Shown piece by piece: positions 43,082 to 52,110 of a stretch of 53,255 nucleotides of DNA. The stretch is from Lachnospiraceae bacterium. GTDB lineage: Bacteria; Bacillota; Clostridia; Lachnospirales; Lachnospiraceae. Position 1 is the first letter of the stretch. Each line of letters starts with the position of its first letter. The stretch lies in assembly GCA_017455435.1 (NCBI GenBank), contig JAFTAU010000034.1:1-53255 (forward strand), given 5' to 3'. Below the pieces are notes generated by a model, which saw nothing but the letters and a program-made list of their open reading frames with translations, ran no database searches and was not told the origin of the DNA. Both the position numbers and the translations under genes were made by a program.

Positions 43082-44202
43082 ATAATACAAAAATGATTTC
43101 ACGTTTTTCATTATTTAAGCGCATGGTGCTGTTTGCAATTATTATTTCAATGCTTTGCACTATGCTTTCTGCCTGCTCATCATCAGGTGACGACGAAGAT
43201 ACGGCCACCGTCGGCGAGAACGGCGTTGTTTATGTCTATAACTATGGCGATTATGTGGATCCCGATGTGGTCGATATGTTTGAAGAAGAAACCGGTATAA
43301 AGGTTATTTATGATACATTTGATACGAATGAGGAAATGTATCCCATTATCAGTAGCAGCTCCGTAAAATACGACGTCGTGGGAGCAGGAGATTATATGGT
43401 CGAAAAGATGATTCAAAACGACCTGCTTTCCGAGATAAATCACGACAACGTGCCTAATTTCAAATACGCGAGCGAGATGTGCCTGGAGTTTGCCGAGGGG
43501 TATGACCCGGGGAATGTTTATTCCATGCCTTATACCTGGGGCACAGTGGGAATACTCTACAATTCCCGCAATATTCCTGATGGCGAAATCACTTTATGGT
43601 CCGACCTCTGGAAGGACAAATACTACGACGACATTATGATGATGGACAGCCTTCGCGACGGATTAATGATTCCGCTTAAGATTCTCGGTTGCTCGTGCAA
43701 TACTTCGAACGAAGATGAAATCAGTAAGGCGGCAGATAAACTGATTGAGCAAAAGGAACTCGTCTATAAATACGCCACGGATGCCATCAGGGATCTGCTT
43801 TTGAACGAATCAGCAAATATCGGCGTAATCTATTCGGGCGAGGCAATCTATTGCCAGGAAGATGACGAGGATATGCACTACGTCCTACCGGAAGAGGGCT
43901 CGAATATCTGGTTTGATACCTGGACCATTCCAAAGGTCGCCGAGAATAAAGAGAACGCAGAAAAATGGATCAATTTTATGTATCGACCCGATATCGCGCT
44001 TAAGACCTACGAATATCTGCATTACGGAACGCCCAATGTCGAGGCTGAAAAGATGATAGCTGAGCTCTACCCCGAAGACTTCGAAAACCCCGCTCTTTTC
44101 CCGGACGAGTCCCTGATTGCAAAGTGCGAGACCTACCATTATCTCGGTAAAGAAACCGACGCGATATATAACAAATACTGGAAAAAATTCAAAGCGTCGT
44201 AG
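43078..44202 (+). CDS. potD: Spermidine/putrescine-binding lipoprotein
   Basis: A 374-aa solute-binding lipoprotein. Signal peptide with lipobox LSAC at 30-33. The mature part has VYVYNYGDYVDPDVVDMFEEETG at the start, typical of PotD, with VPYTWGT-like YSMPYTWGTVGILYN and an Asp-rich polyamine pocket (MMDSLRDG, IYSGEA, WTIPKVAENKENAEKWINFM). Last gene of the pot operon. Confidence 0.94.
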   Translation: MNNTKMISRFSLFKRMVLFAIIISMLCTMLSACSSSGDDEDTATVGENGVVYVYNYGDYVDPDVVDMFEEETGIKVIYDTFDTNEEMYPIISSSSVKYDVVGAGDYMVEKMIQNDLLSEINHDNVPNFKYASEMCLEFAEGYDPGNVYSMPYTWGTVGILYNSRNIPDGEITLWSDLWKDKYYDDIMMMDSLRDGLMIPLKILGCSCNTSNEDEISKAADKLIEQKELVYKYATDAIRDLLLNESANIGVIYSGEAIYCQEDDEDMHYVLPEEGSNIWFDTWTIPKVAENKENAEKWINFMYRPDIALKTYEYLHYGTPNVEAEKMIAELYPEDFENPALFPDESLIAKCETYHYLGKETDAIYNKYWKKFKAS

Positions 44203-44225
44203 TTTTTTGCAATACTACGCCGCTT
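44192..44225. terminator. Hairpin at the end of the pot operon
   Basis: Stem AAGCG-T-CGTAGT (44192-44203) with ACTACG-C-CGCTT (44214-44225), one mismatch; it includes the potD stop. The T-run is in the loop and not after the stem on the plus strand, so termination is uncertain; on the minus strand a TTTTTT run follows 5 nt later. Confidence 0.5.
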
Positions 44226-44296
44226 AACCCCGCGTCATTAACCGAAGAAAAAAACCAATTAATGTAAAATAACGCGAAACCGATATTGGAGCACGC

Positions 44297-45706
44297 ATGA
44301 TAAAACAGTTTAAGAAGTCGCTTATAATATTGTCAGTAATCATTCTGGCCTTTTCGGCAAACACCTTCGCCGTCACAAAGGGCGCTGACGTTGTATACAG
44401 TGAAGTTGCGGAAGAAAAGGGACTTACTCTCGGTCTCGCGTCGCGTGAGCTGTTCAATTACCGTTCCGAAATAGCCTGGCCGGACGGACCGGAGATAGAC
44501 GCGGAGGGTGCATATCTGGTTGAAATCAACACAGGATCCGTGCTTTACAGCAAAAGCTTTAATCAGCAATTCTATCCTGCAAGCATCACTAAAATTTTGA
44601 CCGCGCTCGTGGTAATAGAAAACTGTGATAACCTTGATGAGATGGTCACATTTTCAAAGAATGCCGTTCACGATATAGAGGAAGGCGGTTTTTCGTGGAT
44701 ATGCGAGGTGGGTGATCAGCTCAGCGTGCGCGACTGTCTCTATGCGCTTATGCTTCATTCCTCCAATGAATGCGCCTACGCGCTGGCAGAGCATTTTGGC
44801 GGCTCAATCCAGAGATTCACCTCCATGATGAACGAAAAAGCTAAAGAAGTGGGCGCGTACAATTCAAATTTCGCCAATCCTCACGGGCTTACAAATCCTG
44901 ACCATGTAACCACGCCGCACGACATGGCATGCATCATGTGGGCAGCCATTCAGAATCCTGTATTTCTCAAGATAGACTCGACCGTGACATACAGAACCGC
45001 CCCCACGACGACCAATCCGGAGGGCTTTTTCTGCAATATGCGCCACTCCATGATGCGCAACACGGATTACCACGACGACAGGGTCATTGCGGGAAAAACA
45101 GGATATATTTCCGCAGCAAAGAACACCCTCGTGACGTATGCGAAAGACGGAGACAAAGAACTGATTGCCGTTGTAATGCGGACAAACGGCACCGGACAGG
45201 CGTGCATAGATACCAAAAAACTGCTTGACTACGGATTTAATTCATTTGAAATTACGCCTGTTCCATCCGGGGTGGAGCTCGATGCGTTGAAGAGTGAGAT
45301 TTCGCAAAAGGCTACTGACCTCGCGATAGAAGGCGTGTCATATGATGACACCATAGATATTATTCATCCAAAGAATTCATCCGTTCCTGAACTGAAATGG
45401 TCCATGGAGCTTTCAGACAGCAACGAGGGCTCGGCTGAAAGAAAAGGCGAAATCACATTCTTTTTAGGCGAAAAAGTAGTGGCAAAGAGAGATATTTCGG
45501 TTTCATTTATTCAGCCTGCTTCGCAGGAAGAGTCACAGGAAACACTGCCGGACACTTCCGCTCCCGAAATCTCGTCTTCAAAAACCATTTTAATTGTGAT
45601 TCTGTCTGTGGCTGCCGCGGCGCTTATTGCTACCGCCGTGATATTCATTAAAATCAGTTCCCGACCCAAAACACGCGAAAAAGGAACTTCCAGACGTAAA
45701 AAATAA
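44297..45706 (+). CDS. dacA: D-alanyl-D-alanine carboxypeptidase
   Basis: A 469-aa class C-type PBP5-like enzyme that trims the terminal D-Ala from pentapeptides. Signal peptide 1-25. Active-site Ser96-x2-Lys99 (SITK), SSN at 155-157 (SxN motif) and KTG at 267-269. A beta-rich C-terminal domain (about 310-420) and a C-terminal membrane helix (about 432-453) followed by a basic tail anchor it, as in other Gram-positive DacA proteins. GGAG ribosome site 7 nt before ATG. Confidence 0.93.
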   Translation: MIKQFKKSLIILSVIILAFSANTFAVTKGADVVYSEVAEEKGLTLGLASRELFNYRSEIAWPDGPEIDAEGAYLVEINTGSVLYSKSFNQQFYPASITKILTALVVIENCDNLDEMVTFSKNAVHDIEEGGFSWICEVGDQLSVRDCLYALMLHSSNECAYALAEHFGGSIQRFTSMMNEKAKEVGAYNSNFANPHGLTNPDHVTTPHDMACIMWAAIQNPVFLKIDSTVTYRTAPTTTNPEGFFCNMRHSMMRNTDYHDDRVIAGKTGYISAAKNTLVTYAKDGDKELIAVVMRTNGTGQACIDTKKLLDYGFNSFEITPVPSGVELDALKSEISQKATDLAIEGVSYDDTIDIIHPKNSSVPELKWSMELSDSNEGSAERKGEITFFLGEKVVAKRDISVSFIQPASQEESQETLPDTSAPEISSSKTILIVILSVAAAALIATAVIFIKISSRPKTREKGTSRRKK

Positions 45707-45727
45707 ACCCGAAGCATCTGCTTCGGG
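45698..45727 (-). terminator. Terminator of tRNA-Thr, shared with dacA 3' end
   Basis: Perfect 9-bp stem CCCGAAGCA/TGCTTCGGG (45708-45716, 45719-45727). On the minus strand TTTATTTTTT follows. It starts one or two bases after the dacA stop, so it may also protect or end dacA mRNA on the plus strand, where a U-run is lacking. Confidence 0.8.
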
Positions 45728-45729
45728 CG

Positions 45730-45802
<73 letters not shown>

Positions 45803-45809
45803 GATAGAA

Positions 45810-45830
45810 GCGCCCGCTTTTTGCGGGCGC
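45810..45830 (-). other. GC-rich hairpin in the tRNA-Thr 5' leader
   Basis: GCGCCCGC/GCGGGCGC with a 5-nt A-rich loop lies between the promoter (45835-45863) and the tRNA 5' end (45802). No U-run follows, so it is more likely a leader structure removed by RNase P than a terminator. Confidence 0.5.
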
Positions 45831-45834
45831 GTAA

Positions 45835-45863
45835 ATAATACGATAAAAAACATTCTTTGTCAA
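45835..45863 (-). promoter_or_regulatory. Promoter of tRNA-Thr
   Basis: On the minus strand TTGACA (45863-45858), 17-bp spacer and TATTAT (45840-45835). It lies between the foldase stop and the tRNA. Confidence 0.85.
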
Positions 45864-45889
45864 CAAGCAGTTTTCGTCAAAAAGGCGAT

Positions 45890-47074
45890 TTACTGCTCTG
45901 CAAAAGTGGCAGAGGCAACAAGCTTTTCAGTCAAGAGTGAAGCAATAACAGAATGCAGCATTGCCTCGGTGCTCATTGTCTTTTCGAAATTCTCATAATA
46001 TGTCTCGAAGTTCTTTTCTCCGTAATAATCCTTTAGGAAAGCCTGTACATCGTCCATTGTGGGAACGAACTCCTGCTGTTCGGCAATTGCCTGGAATATC
46101 AGCTCAAGCTTTATGCTGTCGTTCAGGCTGTCCTTGTTTGCCTCATAGTAAGCGTCGATGCTGTCATAACCCTGCGATGCCAAATAAGAATCCATGGGAT
46201 AGTTGCTGTTGGCGGCGGAGAGAGAAATGCTCCACTCAAAATATACTCTGCCGTAGTTTTCTGCAACTTCGGGAATCTCTGCAACTGTGGAGTTCTCCTG
46301 TAGGTACTGGGTGACATAATCTTTTGACTTGGTCTCGCGGTAGGAGTCTCTGATGCCCTGCTTTAAATCTTCCAGGGTAGACCAGCCGCTTTCGATATAG
46401 TTTTTCTTTACGAAATCATCGTCAATCTCGGGAGTTACGGTCTCGACAATATATCTGATGCTGACTACGAACAGTGCGTCTTTCCCCTCAAGGTCGGGAT
46501 TGTTCTGATACGGAGTCGGGAAGGTGACATTCACATCTACGGTCTCGCCGGGCTTATGTCCGATGAGTTGCTCCAGAAAATCATCAATATAGCTCGTAAC
46601 GCCGATAGTAACATCCGTACCGGAATCGCCGGTCGCGCCGCCGGCAAAAGCTTCGCCGTCAATGTAGCCGGTGTATACGATGTGAACGGTGTCGCCGTCG
46701 GCTACTTCTCTGTCCGTGACCTGCTTTTCGGAAGCACTCTGCGAAGCAATGTATTCGAGGCTGCTCTGCAGTTCTTCATCCGAAATAGTATAGACATCAT
46801 GCGGGATGGTAATTGCGGAGATGTCGGCTAAAGTGACCAGCTCCGTTGCAGTGACGTCTTTATAATAGCCGCGTGAGTCAATATAGGACGATGCATCCAA
46901 AAACGGCAAATCGACTACTGAAGAATCATCGTTGATATCGGAATCATCCCTTGTACTTGCTTCGGTCGCGGGCTCTTTGGATGAGGAAGTTTCTTCATCG
47001 TCTCCACATGCCGCGAGAGAAAGAACCATGATTATTGCCAATATAAGCGCTGAAAATCTTTTTAAAATAGACAT
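45890..47074 (-). CDS. Trigger factor-like FKBP foldase lipoprotein
   Basis: A 394-aa protein with a lipoprotein signal (lipobox SLAAC, Cys23) and a Ser/Asp/Glu-rich linker to about 55. A FKBP-type prolyl isomerase domain follows at about 125-210 (DGDTVHIVYTGYIDGEAFAGG, VTFPTPYQNNPDLEGKDALFVV). The helical C-terminus (about 215-390) resembles the trigger factor/SurA chaperone arms (DDDFVKKNY, LKQGIRDSYRE, IKLELIFQAIAEQQEF). The ribosome-binding domain of true trigger factor is absent, so this is an extracellular, membrane-tethered chaperone for secreted proteins, by inference. GAAAGGAG ribosome site. Confidence 0.85.
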   Translation of the reverse strand: MSILKRFSALILAIIMVLSLAACGDDEETSSSKEPATEASTRDDSDINDDSSVVDLPFLDASSYIDSRGYYKDVTATELVTLADISAITIPHDVYTISDEELQSSLEYIASQSASEKQVTDREVADGDTVHIVYTGYIDGEAFAGGATGDSGTDVTIGVTSYIDDFLEQLIGHKPGETVDVNVTFPTPYQNNPDLEGKDALFVVSIRYIVETVTPEIDDDFVKKNYIESGWSTLEDLKQGIRDSYRETKSKDYVTQYLQENSTVAEIPEVAENYGRVYFEWSISLSAANSNYPMDSYLASQGYDSIDAYYEANKDSLNDSIKLELIFQAIAEQQEFVPTMDDVQAFLKDYYGEKNFETYYENFEKTMSTEAMLHSVIASLLTEKLVASATFAEQ

Positions 47075-47109
47075 ATAAACTCCTTTCGGGTCAAAACATA
47101 TGCTTAAAT

Positions 47110-47117
47110 ATTATAAC
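47110..47117 (-). promoter_or_regulatory. Extended -10 promoter of the foldase gene
   Basis: On the minus strand TGTTATAAT (-10 box 47115-47110), 36 nt before the ATG at 47074. No clear -35. Divergent from the ABC transporter promoter. Confidence 0.5.
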
Positions 47118-47170
47118 AGATATTGGGCGCTTGTTGTATAAAAAATACTGTGTTCATTATTAAAAAAATA

Positions 47171-47200
47171 ATGACAAAATCAGCGCTTCTCATTTATAAT
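47171..47200 (+). promoter_or_regulatory. Promoter of the ABC exporter operon
   Basis: ATGACA (47171-47176), 18-bp spacer, TATAAT (47195-47200). A start near 47207 supports the ATG at 47222 for the first gene. Confidence 0.6.
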
Positions 47201-47221
47201 AGTGCGGAAAGACAGAGAGAT

Positions 47222-48991
47222 ATGATCAAAACTTTACTCGGACAAGTCAAACAATACAAAAAATCGGCAATTCTGACGCCCGTTTTCGCTGTACTCGAAG
47301 TACTGATGGAAACGCTCATTCCGTATATGGCGGCTTTACTTATTGACGAGGGTATAGAGGTTGGCCTTGCCTATGGCAGCATGGATGCCATAATTAAATA
47401 CGGCGTGATTATGCTGGGAATGGCCTTCCTGTCGCTTACTTTCGCCATCACTGCTGGCAGGCTGGCTGCCAGCGCGTCAACCGGCTTTGCTGCGAACCTC
47501 CGCTCCGCAATGTTCCGGAAGATTCAGACATATTCATTTGCCAATATTGACAGATTCAGCACCGGCGGTCTGATTACCAGACTTACCACTGACGTGACCA
47601 ATATCCAGCAGGCCTTCCAGATGTCCACCAGAATGGCAGTCAGGGCGCCCGTCACACTCATTTTCTCACTGATAATGTGCTTTGTTATAAACAGGCGCAT
47701 CAGTCTGATATTCCTCGGAGCTATAGTGTTTTTGGGGATGATACTGGTATTTGTGGTTAAAAAGGTTTCAAAGATTTTCGCAGAAGTATTCATAAAATAC
47801 GACGAGCTCAATACGGGTGTCCAGGAAAACATTTCCGCCATCCGCGTGGTAAAGGCCTATGTCAGGGAGCCGTTTGAAACCGAAAAATTTCAAAAAGCCT
47901 CCGGCCTGCTGTATAAGGTCAGTATGAAGGCTGAAAAAATAATGGCGCTCATTCCTCCGGGAATGATGCTGGTGGTTTACGCGCTTACTATCCTCGTTTC
48001 GTGGTTCGCGGCCCGGTTCATAATGGGCGGAGAGATGACAACCGGTGAGCTGACTTCGCTGTTCAGCTATATCATGAGCGTCATGATGTCGCTTATGATG
48101 CTGCTGGGAGTTTTTGCCATGCTGGTTATGAGTCTGGCCAGCGGGAAACGAATAGTAGAGGTTCTTCAGGAAGAACCCGCCGTAAAGGAACCTGAGAATC
48201 CGGTGATTGAGGTAAAAAGCGGCGATATTGTTTTTGAAAATGTCAGTTTTTCCTACCGCGCCGGTGATGGCGGCAGGACGCTCAGTGACATCGACCTGCA
48301 AATAAAATCCGGAGAAACTATCGGTATAATCGGTGGAACCGGCAGCGGAAAGTCCAGCCTGGTAAACCTTATCAGCAGACTGTATGATGTGGATGAAGGC
48401 TGCGTGAAGGTTGGCGGCGTCGATGTGCGAGGTTATGAATTGTCAGTTCTGAGAGACAGCGTTTCCGTGGTTCTCCAGAAAAATGTTCTTTTCTCCGGCA
48501 CTGTGCTTGAAAACCTGCGCTGGGGCAGAGAAGATGCCACGGAAGAGGAGTGCCGCAGGGCCTGCCTTGCCGCGGCTGCCGATGAGTTTATCTGCAAGAT
48601 GCCGGATGGCTATAATTCACGAATAGAGCAGGGCGGCAGCAATGTGTCCGGCGGTCAGAGACAGAGACTGTGTATAGCACGCGCCCTTTTGAAATCTCCA
48701 AAAATACTTGTGCTCGATGATTCCACCAGCGCCGTGGATACCGCCACAGATGCAAAAATCCGCCGGGCAATGCGTGAATATATCCCCGGTACAACAAAGC
48801 TGATTATTGCTCAGCGCATCAGCAGCGTAAAGGACGCCGACCGCATAATAGTCATGGATGACGGCCGCGTGAATGCTTTTGATACTCATGAAAATCTGTT
48901 GAAAACCAACGAAATCTACAGAGAAATATACGAAACTCAGATGAGCATGGGCGGAGATTTTGATCAGCCTGCTGCCGGAAGGGAGGCGTGA
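47222..48991 (+). CDS. Heterodimeric ABC exporter subunit with degenerate ATPase site
   Basis: A 590-aa half-transporter: six membrane helices (about 15-310) then an ATPase. Walker A GGTGSGKSS, signature NVSGGQRQR, Walker B LVLDDSTSAVD. The catalytic Glu after Walker B is Asp, the mark of the TM287/BmrC-type partner whose own site is degenerate. The start at 47222 fits the promoter; a frame opening at 47123 adds a non-homologous stretch. Multidrug or lipid-like substrates are typical for this pair, none can be named here. Next gene begins 1 nt later. Confidence 0.92.
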   Translation: MIKTLLGQVKQYKKSAILTPVFAVLEVLMETLIPYMAALLIDEGIEVGLAYGSMDAIIKYGVIMLGMAFLSLTFAITAGRLAASASTGFAANLRSAMFRKIQTYSFANIDRFSTGGLITRLTTDVTNIQQAFQMSTRMAVRAPVTLIFSLIMCFVINRRISLIFLGAIVFLGMILVFVVKKVSKIFAEVFIKYDELNTGVQENISAIRVVKAYVREPFETEKFQKASGLLYKVSMKAEKIMALIPPGMMLVVYALTILVSWFAARFIMGGEMTTGELTSLFSYIMSVMMSLMMLLGVFAMLVMSLASGKRIVEVLQEEPAVKEPENPVIEVKSGDIVFENVSFSYRAGDGGRTLSDIDLQIKSGETIGIIGGTGSGKSSLVNLISRLYDVDEGCVKVGGVDVRGYELSVLRDSVSVVLQKNVLFSGTVLENLRWGREDATEEECRRACLAAAADEFICKMPDGYNSRIEQGGSNVSGGQRQRLCIARALLKSPKILVLDDSTSAVDTATDAKIRRAMREYIPGTTKLIIAQRISSVKDADRIIVMDDGRVNAFDTHENLLKTNEIYREIYETQMSMGGDFDQPAAGREA

Positions 48992-48992
48992 C

Positions 48993-50900
48993 ATGGCCAG
49001 GATTCCCGGATCGCGCAGAGACCGGATGAAGGTCGATGAAAAAATCGAACATCCCGTAAGAATGCTTTTCAGAGTTATAAGATATGTTCTGAAAAAGTAC
49101 AAATGGCTGTACCTGCTGGCGCTCGTATGCATTGCGATAGCGGCAGTTGCGTCGCTGGCAGGCACTCTCTTCCAGAAGGTCCTCATTGACGATTATATCG
49201 TCCCGAATATCGGAGCTGAAAAGCCTGACTTTATCCCGTTGCTGCGGGCGCTTTCGGTGCTTGCCTGTATTTTTGCTGTGGGTGTGGTCGTGTCATATGT
49301 TCAGCAGAGAGTTCTTGCGAAAATCAGCCAGGGCTCGCTAAAGGTCATCAGGGATGATGTTTTCTCACATATGGAAAAACTGCCGCTGCGCTATTTTGAC
49401 ACGCATCCTCACGGCAGCATTATGAGCGTATATACCAATGACGTGGATACCCTCAGACAGCTCATTTCCTCGTCGCTTCCCGAAATACTGCAGACCGCTG
49501 TGACGGTCAGCATTACGCTGGTCAGTATGATAGCTATGAGCGGCTGGCTGACGCTTGTCAGTATCGGCATGGTCATCGTCTCGTTCTTTGTGACAGCGCA
49601 TGTAGGAGGAGGCGCAGGCAAATATTACGTCGCGCAGCAGCAGAATCTTGCCGGAGTAAACGGTTACATTGAAGAAATGATAAACGGGCAGAAGGTCGTC
49701 AAGGTGTTTAATCACGAGGCAGAGTCCGTTAAAGGTTTTGAGGAAAAAAACGAAAAGCTGAGAATCTCGGCCCGCAAAGCCAACGGCATTGCGAATATTC
49801 TTATGCCCATAAACGGAAACCTGGGACATCTCAGCTATGTACTTGTTGCCGTGGTTGGGGCGCTGCTGTTGACCGGTGGAACTGCAGGTCTTACGCTGGG
49901 CACGCTGGTCTCGTTCCTCGGCCTTAACAAAAGCTTTTCGCGCCCGATTCGCCAGCTTTCGGCTCAGATAAACAGTATAGTGCTGGCGCTCGCCGGTGCA
50001 AAACGGATATTCACAATGATTGATGAGGAACCTGAAGTTGACGAGGGAAAGGTGACGCTGGTCAGAGTGGAAACCGGAGAGGACGGCAGCCTGATCGAAA
50101 CCGTTGAGCGCACCGGCCGCTGGGCATGGAAGCAGGACGAGGGCGATTCGTTCAGATTAATCCCCATGCAGGGCGACGTTAGATTCAACGGCGTTAATTT
50201 TGAATACAGAGACAATCATCCTATTTTGCACGATATTGATATTTACGCTTATCCCGGACAGAAGATTGCCTTCGTGGGTTCCACCGGCGCGGGCAAAACC
50301 ACCATTACCAATCTTATTAACCGTTTCTATGACATAAAAGAAGGAGAAATCCTCTACGACGGCATAGATATAAAGACCATCAAAAAAGACGATTTGCGTC
50401 ATTCACTGGGCATCGTCCTTCAGGAAACAAATCTCTTTACCGGAACCGTGATGGACAATATCCGCTACGGCAGGCTGGACGCCACAGACGAAGAATGCAT
50501 CCGCGCTGCAAAGCTCGCGAATGCAGACAGTTTTATCTGCAGGCTGCCGGACGGCTACAATACCATGCTTAAAAACGATGGAGCCAATCTGTCTCAGGGA
50601 CAGCGCCAGCTTCTGGCTATATCCAGAGCCGCCGTTGCGGATCCGCCCGTGCTGATTCTGGACGAGGCGACCTCATCCGTCGATACCCGCACGGAGCTGC
50701 TTGTACAGCAGGGCATGAACAGTATTATGCAGGGCAGGACCACGTTTGTTATCGCCCACCGCCTTTCCACGGTCAAGGATTCCGACTGCATTATGGTGCT
50801 GGAGCACGGACGCATCATAGAGCGCGGCTCTCATGAAGAACTGCTGGCAAAGCAGGGCACGTATTATTCACTCTATTCCAATAATTTCTCGGAGGACTAA
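48993..50900 (+). CDS. Heterodimeric ABC exporter subunit with canonical ATPase site
   Basis: A 635-aa partner of the preceding half-transporter. ATG at 48993 has GGAAGGGAGG upstream. N-terminal basic tail, six helices (about 35-330), then an insertion before the ATPase (GEDGSLIETVERTGRWAWK, about 370-390) that is common in TM288/BmrD. Walker A GSTGAGKTT, Walker B LILDEATSSVD with catalytic Glu, and signature LSQGQRQL, in which Gly to Gln weakens the opposite site. Together with the Asp in the partner this gives one active and one degenerate site. Confidence 0.93.
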   Translation: MARIPGSRRDRMKVDEKIEHPVRMLFRVIRYVLKKYKWLYLLALVCIAIAAVASLAGTLFQKVLIDDYIVPNIGAEKPDFIPLLRALSVLACIFAVGVVVSYVQQRVLAKISQGSLKVIRDDVFSHMEKLPLRYFDTHPHGSIMSVYTNDVDTLRQLISSSLPEILQTAVTVSITLVSMIAMSGWLTLVSIGMVIVSFFVTAHVGGGAGKYYVAQQQNLAGVNGYIEEMINGQKVVKVFNHEAESVKGFEEKNEKLRISARKANGIANILMPINGNLGHLSYVLVAVVGALLLTGGTAGLTLGTLVSFLGLNKSFSRPIRQLSAQINSIVLALAGAKRIFTMIDEEPEVDEGKVTLVRVETGEDGSLIETVERTGRWAWKQDEGDSFRLIPMQGDVRFNGVNFEYRDNHPILHDIDIYAYPGQKIAFVGSTGAGKTTITNLINRFYDIKEGEILYDGIDIKTIKKDDLRHSLGIVLQETNLFTGTVMDNIRYGRLDATDEECIRAAKLANADSFICRLPDGYNTMLKNDGANLSQGQRQLLAISRAAVADPPVLILDEATSSVDTRTELLVQQGMNSIMQGRTTFVIAHRLSTVKDSDCIMVLEHGRIIERGSHEELLAKQGTYYSLYSNNFSED

Positions 50901-50929
50901 AGCCCTGCGCGGCGTTTCAATATCCTGCT

Positions 50930-50957
50930 TTAATTATCTATGATGTTTTGGTATAAT
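50930..50957 (+). promoter_or_regulatory. Promoter of asd
   Basis: TTAATT (50930-50935), 16-bp spacer, extended -10 TGGTATAAT (box 50952-50957). Leader of about 34 nt; no lysine riboswitch fits. Confidence 0.65.
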
Positions 50958-50997
50958 GACATGAAAAACAAGAATGTATAAAGCGAGGTAAGTTTCT

Positions 50998-52080
50998 ATG
51001 GAAAAATTAAAAGTAGGAATACTCGGAGCAACAGGAATGGTAGGGCAGCGGTTTATTGCCCTGCTTGACAATCATCCGTGGTTTGAGGTCACCACGCTTG
51101 CGGCCAGCGCAAGATCGGCTGGAAAGACTTATGAAGAGGCCCTCGGCGGCAGATGGAAAATAGACGTTCCCTGCCCGGAGAGAATAAAGAGAATGGTCGT
51201 TCGCAATGTTTCCGAAGTCGAGGAAGTGGCCGGTGAGGTTGACCTGGTCTTTTCCGCTGTCGACATGACTAAGGAAGAAATCAGGGCGATAGAAGAGGCG
51301 TACGCCAGGACAGAAACCCCTGTTATCTCAAACAACAGTGCGCATCGCTGGACACCGGACGTGCCGATGATTATGCCGGAGGTTAACCCGGAGCATCTGG
51401 ATATTCTGCCGACGCAGATGAAGCGCCTTGGCACCACACGCGGTTTCATTGTGGTAAAACCGAACTGCTCGATTCAGTGCTATACCCCCATGATCCACGC
51501 CCTGATGAAATACGAACCCACAAAGTGCGTGGTTTCTACATATCAGGCAATATCCGGCGCAGGAAAGACGTTTAAAGACTGGCCGGAAATGATTGACAAT
51601 CTTATTCCTTATATCGGCGGTGAGGAAGAAAAAAGTGAAAAAGAACCGCTGAAAATATGGGGCAAAATCACCGGCAACGAAATCGTGCCGGCAAAGTCTC
51701 CGATTATCAGCGCACAGTGTTACCGCGTACCGGTGAAGGACGGACATACTGCATCGGTGTTTGTAAGCTTTAAGAAAAAGCCTTCAAAGGAGGAGATTCT
51801 TGAGGCATGGGCGAGCTTTAGGGGACTGCCTCAGGAGTTGGAGCTTCCTCACGCGCCAAAGCAGTTTATACACTATTTTGAAGGGGACGATCGTCCTCAG
51901 GCTCACCTCGACCGTGACCTCGAAGGCGGCATGGCTGTCAGCGCGGGCAGACTGAGAGAAGACACAATATTTGATTACAAATTTGCCGGTTTGTCACACA
52001 ATACCTTAAGAGGTGCTGCCGGCGGCGGAGTTCTGTCGGCGGAACTGCTTTACGCAACCGGCAGGATCAGCAAAAAATAA
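50998..52080 (+). CDS. asd: Aspartate-semialdehyde dehydrogenase
   Basis: Reduces aspartyl phosphate to aspartate semialdehyde, on the way to lysine, diaminopimelate, threonine and methionine. The 360-aa enzyme has GATGMVGQRF (NADP-binding), SNNSAHRW, catalytic Cys in VVKPNCSIQ, YQAISGAGK, and the active-site His in VKDGHTASVFVSF. Length and text match the archaeal/fungal-type branch more than the E. coli type. Ribosome site GCGAGGTAAG. Monocistronic or with the lipoprotein gene 30 nt later. Confidence 0.95.
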   Translation: MEKLKVGILGATGMVGQRFIALLDNHPWFEVTTLAASARSAGKTYEEALGGRWKIDVPCPERIKRMVVRNVSEVEEVAGEVDLVFSAVDMTKEEIRAIEEAYARTETPVISNNSAHRWTPDVPMIMPEVNPEHLDILPTQMKRLGTTRGFIVVKPNCSIQCYTPMIHALMKYEPTKCVVSTYQAISGAGKTFKDWPEMIDNLIPYIGGEEEKSEKEPLKIWGKITGNEIVPAKSPIISAQCYRVPVKDGHTASVFVSFKKKPSKEEILEAWASFRGLPQELELPHAPKQFIHYFEGDDRPQAHLDRDLEGGMAVSAGRLREDTIFDYKFAGLSHNTLRGAAGGGVLSAELLYATGRISKK

Positions 52081-52110
52081 AACCCGCACATTGGGGAGAA
52101 AGGCAGAATT

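Noticed and set aside
44214..44260. Clear Rho-independent terminator after potD
   Set aside because: The hairpin is good but no U-run follows on the plus strand, so it is listed only as a candidate.
45890..47074. Cytoplasmic trigger factor (tig)
   Set aside because: The lipobox at Cys23 and lack of a ribosome-binding domain place it outside the membrane.
50901..50997. Lysine riboswitch before asd
   Set aside because: The gap is under 100 nt and the predicted leader about 34 nt, too short for the aptamer, with no matching stems.
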